Assembly: GCA_038200385.1 (NCBI GenBank) | Contig: JBBPYA010000214.1 | Coordinates: 1-5,587, forward strand | From: JBBPYA01 sp038200385 | GTDB lineage: Bacteria > Actinomycetota > Actinomycetes > Mycobacteriales > Geodermatophilaceae | Length of the DNA: 5,587 bases | Direction: 5' to 3' | Part shown: one piece after another, positions 5,409 to 5,587 of the stretch | How the letters are laid out: the number at the start of each line of letters is the position of its first letter | Numbering within the stretch: position 1 is the stretch's first letter | Position numbers and translations under genes: made by a program | Notes under the pieces: model-generated | What the model was told of the DNA's origin: nothing | The model's database searches: none | What the model saw: only the letters and a program-made list of their open reading frames with translations

Positions 5409-5587
5409 GTGCTCGACCGGGCAGGCTACTTCCGCCGCTGGGCGGCGCTGCACGGCGGGTACGACCCGGCCGACTCGGCGCTCGCGCGAGGCTGGCTCAC
5501 GCTCGTCTACGCCGCCGCCCGCCGGATCGTCGCCGTGCCCCCGCTGGCGGTCACCGGCGCCGGAGTCCTGGCGGCGGTGTCGGTCCC
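5409..5587 (+). CDS. Probable CDP-alcohol phosphatidyltransferase, N-terminal fragment (cut by right edge)
   Basis: An open frame from GTG at 5409 runs to the window edge (59 codons). It starts only 4 bp after the SIMPL stop, so it is the third member of the metF operon. The product begins LDRAGYFRRWAALHGGYDP and continues with an amphipathic stretch, GWLTLVYAAARRIV. A hydrophobic segment, VPPLAVTGAGVLAAVSV, looks like the start of the first membrane helix. The LHGGYDP opening and its distance from the first helix resemble actinobacterial CDP-alcohol phosphatidyltransferases, which swap CMP on a CDP-lipid for an alcohol in the membrane. The diagnostic DG-x2-AR...G-x3-D motif would lie beyond the window, so the assignment rests on N-terminal resemblance only. 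No clear Shine-Dalgarno is present; translational coupling is likely. Another small membrane protein cannot be excluded. Confidence 0.6.
   Translation, partial: MLDRAGYFRRWAALHGGYDPADSALARGWLTLVYAAARRIVAVPPLAVTGAGVLAAVSV

Overview
The window reads as chromosomal DNA from a high-GC actinomycete. The coding DNA is very GC-rich with G/C-ending codons, GTG starts occur, and the promoters have actinobacterial TANNNT-type -10 elements placed for leaderless transcripts. The geranylgeranyl diphosphate synthase and metF genes diverge from one another, a neighbourhood I know from other actinobacteria (idsA2/Rv2172c in Mycobacterium tuberculosis, idsA/metF in Corynebacterium). I cannot name the genus; a Micromonosporales-like organism is a guess.

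The left two thirds (about 1-3844) lie on the minus strand and form a carotenoid block. In transcription order it holds crtE (GGPP synthase, 3844 to 2768), a two-domain VOC/glyoxalase-like gene (2701 to 2006), crtI (phytoene desaturase, 1912 to 407) and the 5' part of crtB (phytoene synthase, from 416 and off the left edge). Together crtE, crtB and crtI make GGPP, condense it to phytoene and desaturate that towards lycopene. The VOC gene has no known step in this pathway. It looks like an inserted cargo gene: its sampled GC is lower than that of crtE and it has its own promoter-like element.

The right third (3919-5587) is a tight plus-strand operon: metF (5,10-methylenetetrahydrofolate reductase), a SIMPL-domain gene overlapping its end, and the start of a probable CDP-alcohol phosphatidyltransferase gene running off the right edge. 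The crtE and metF starts are separated by only 74 bp.

The most notable regulatory pattern is a -10-like hexamer exactly 6 nt before the start codon of crtE, the VOC gene, crtI and metF. This predicts leaderless mRNAs and fixes the VOC start at 2701. A perfect 8-bp-arm palindrome sits just upstream of the crtI promoter, and a GC palindrome sits midway between the crtE and metF starts. There is no gene-free stretch over 300 bp and I saw no RNA gene, CRISPR array or insertion sequence. I found no clearly new biological system; the window is mostly a recognisable carotenoid and one-carbon gene neighbourhood with some interesting intergenic structure.
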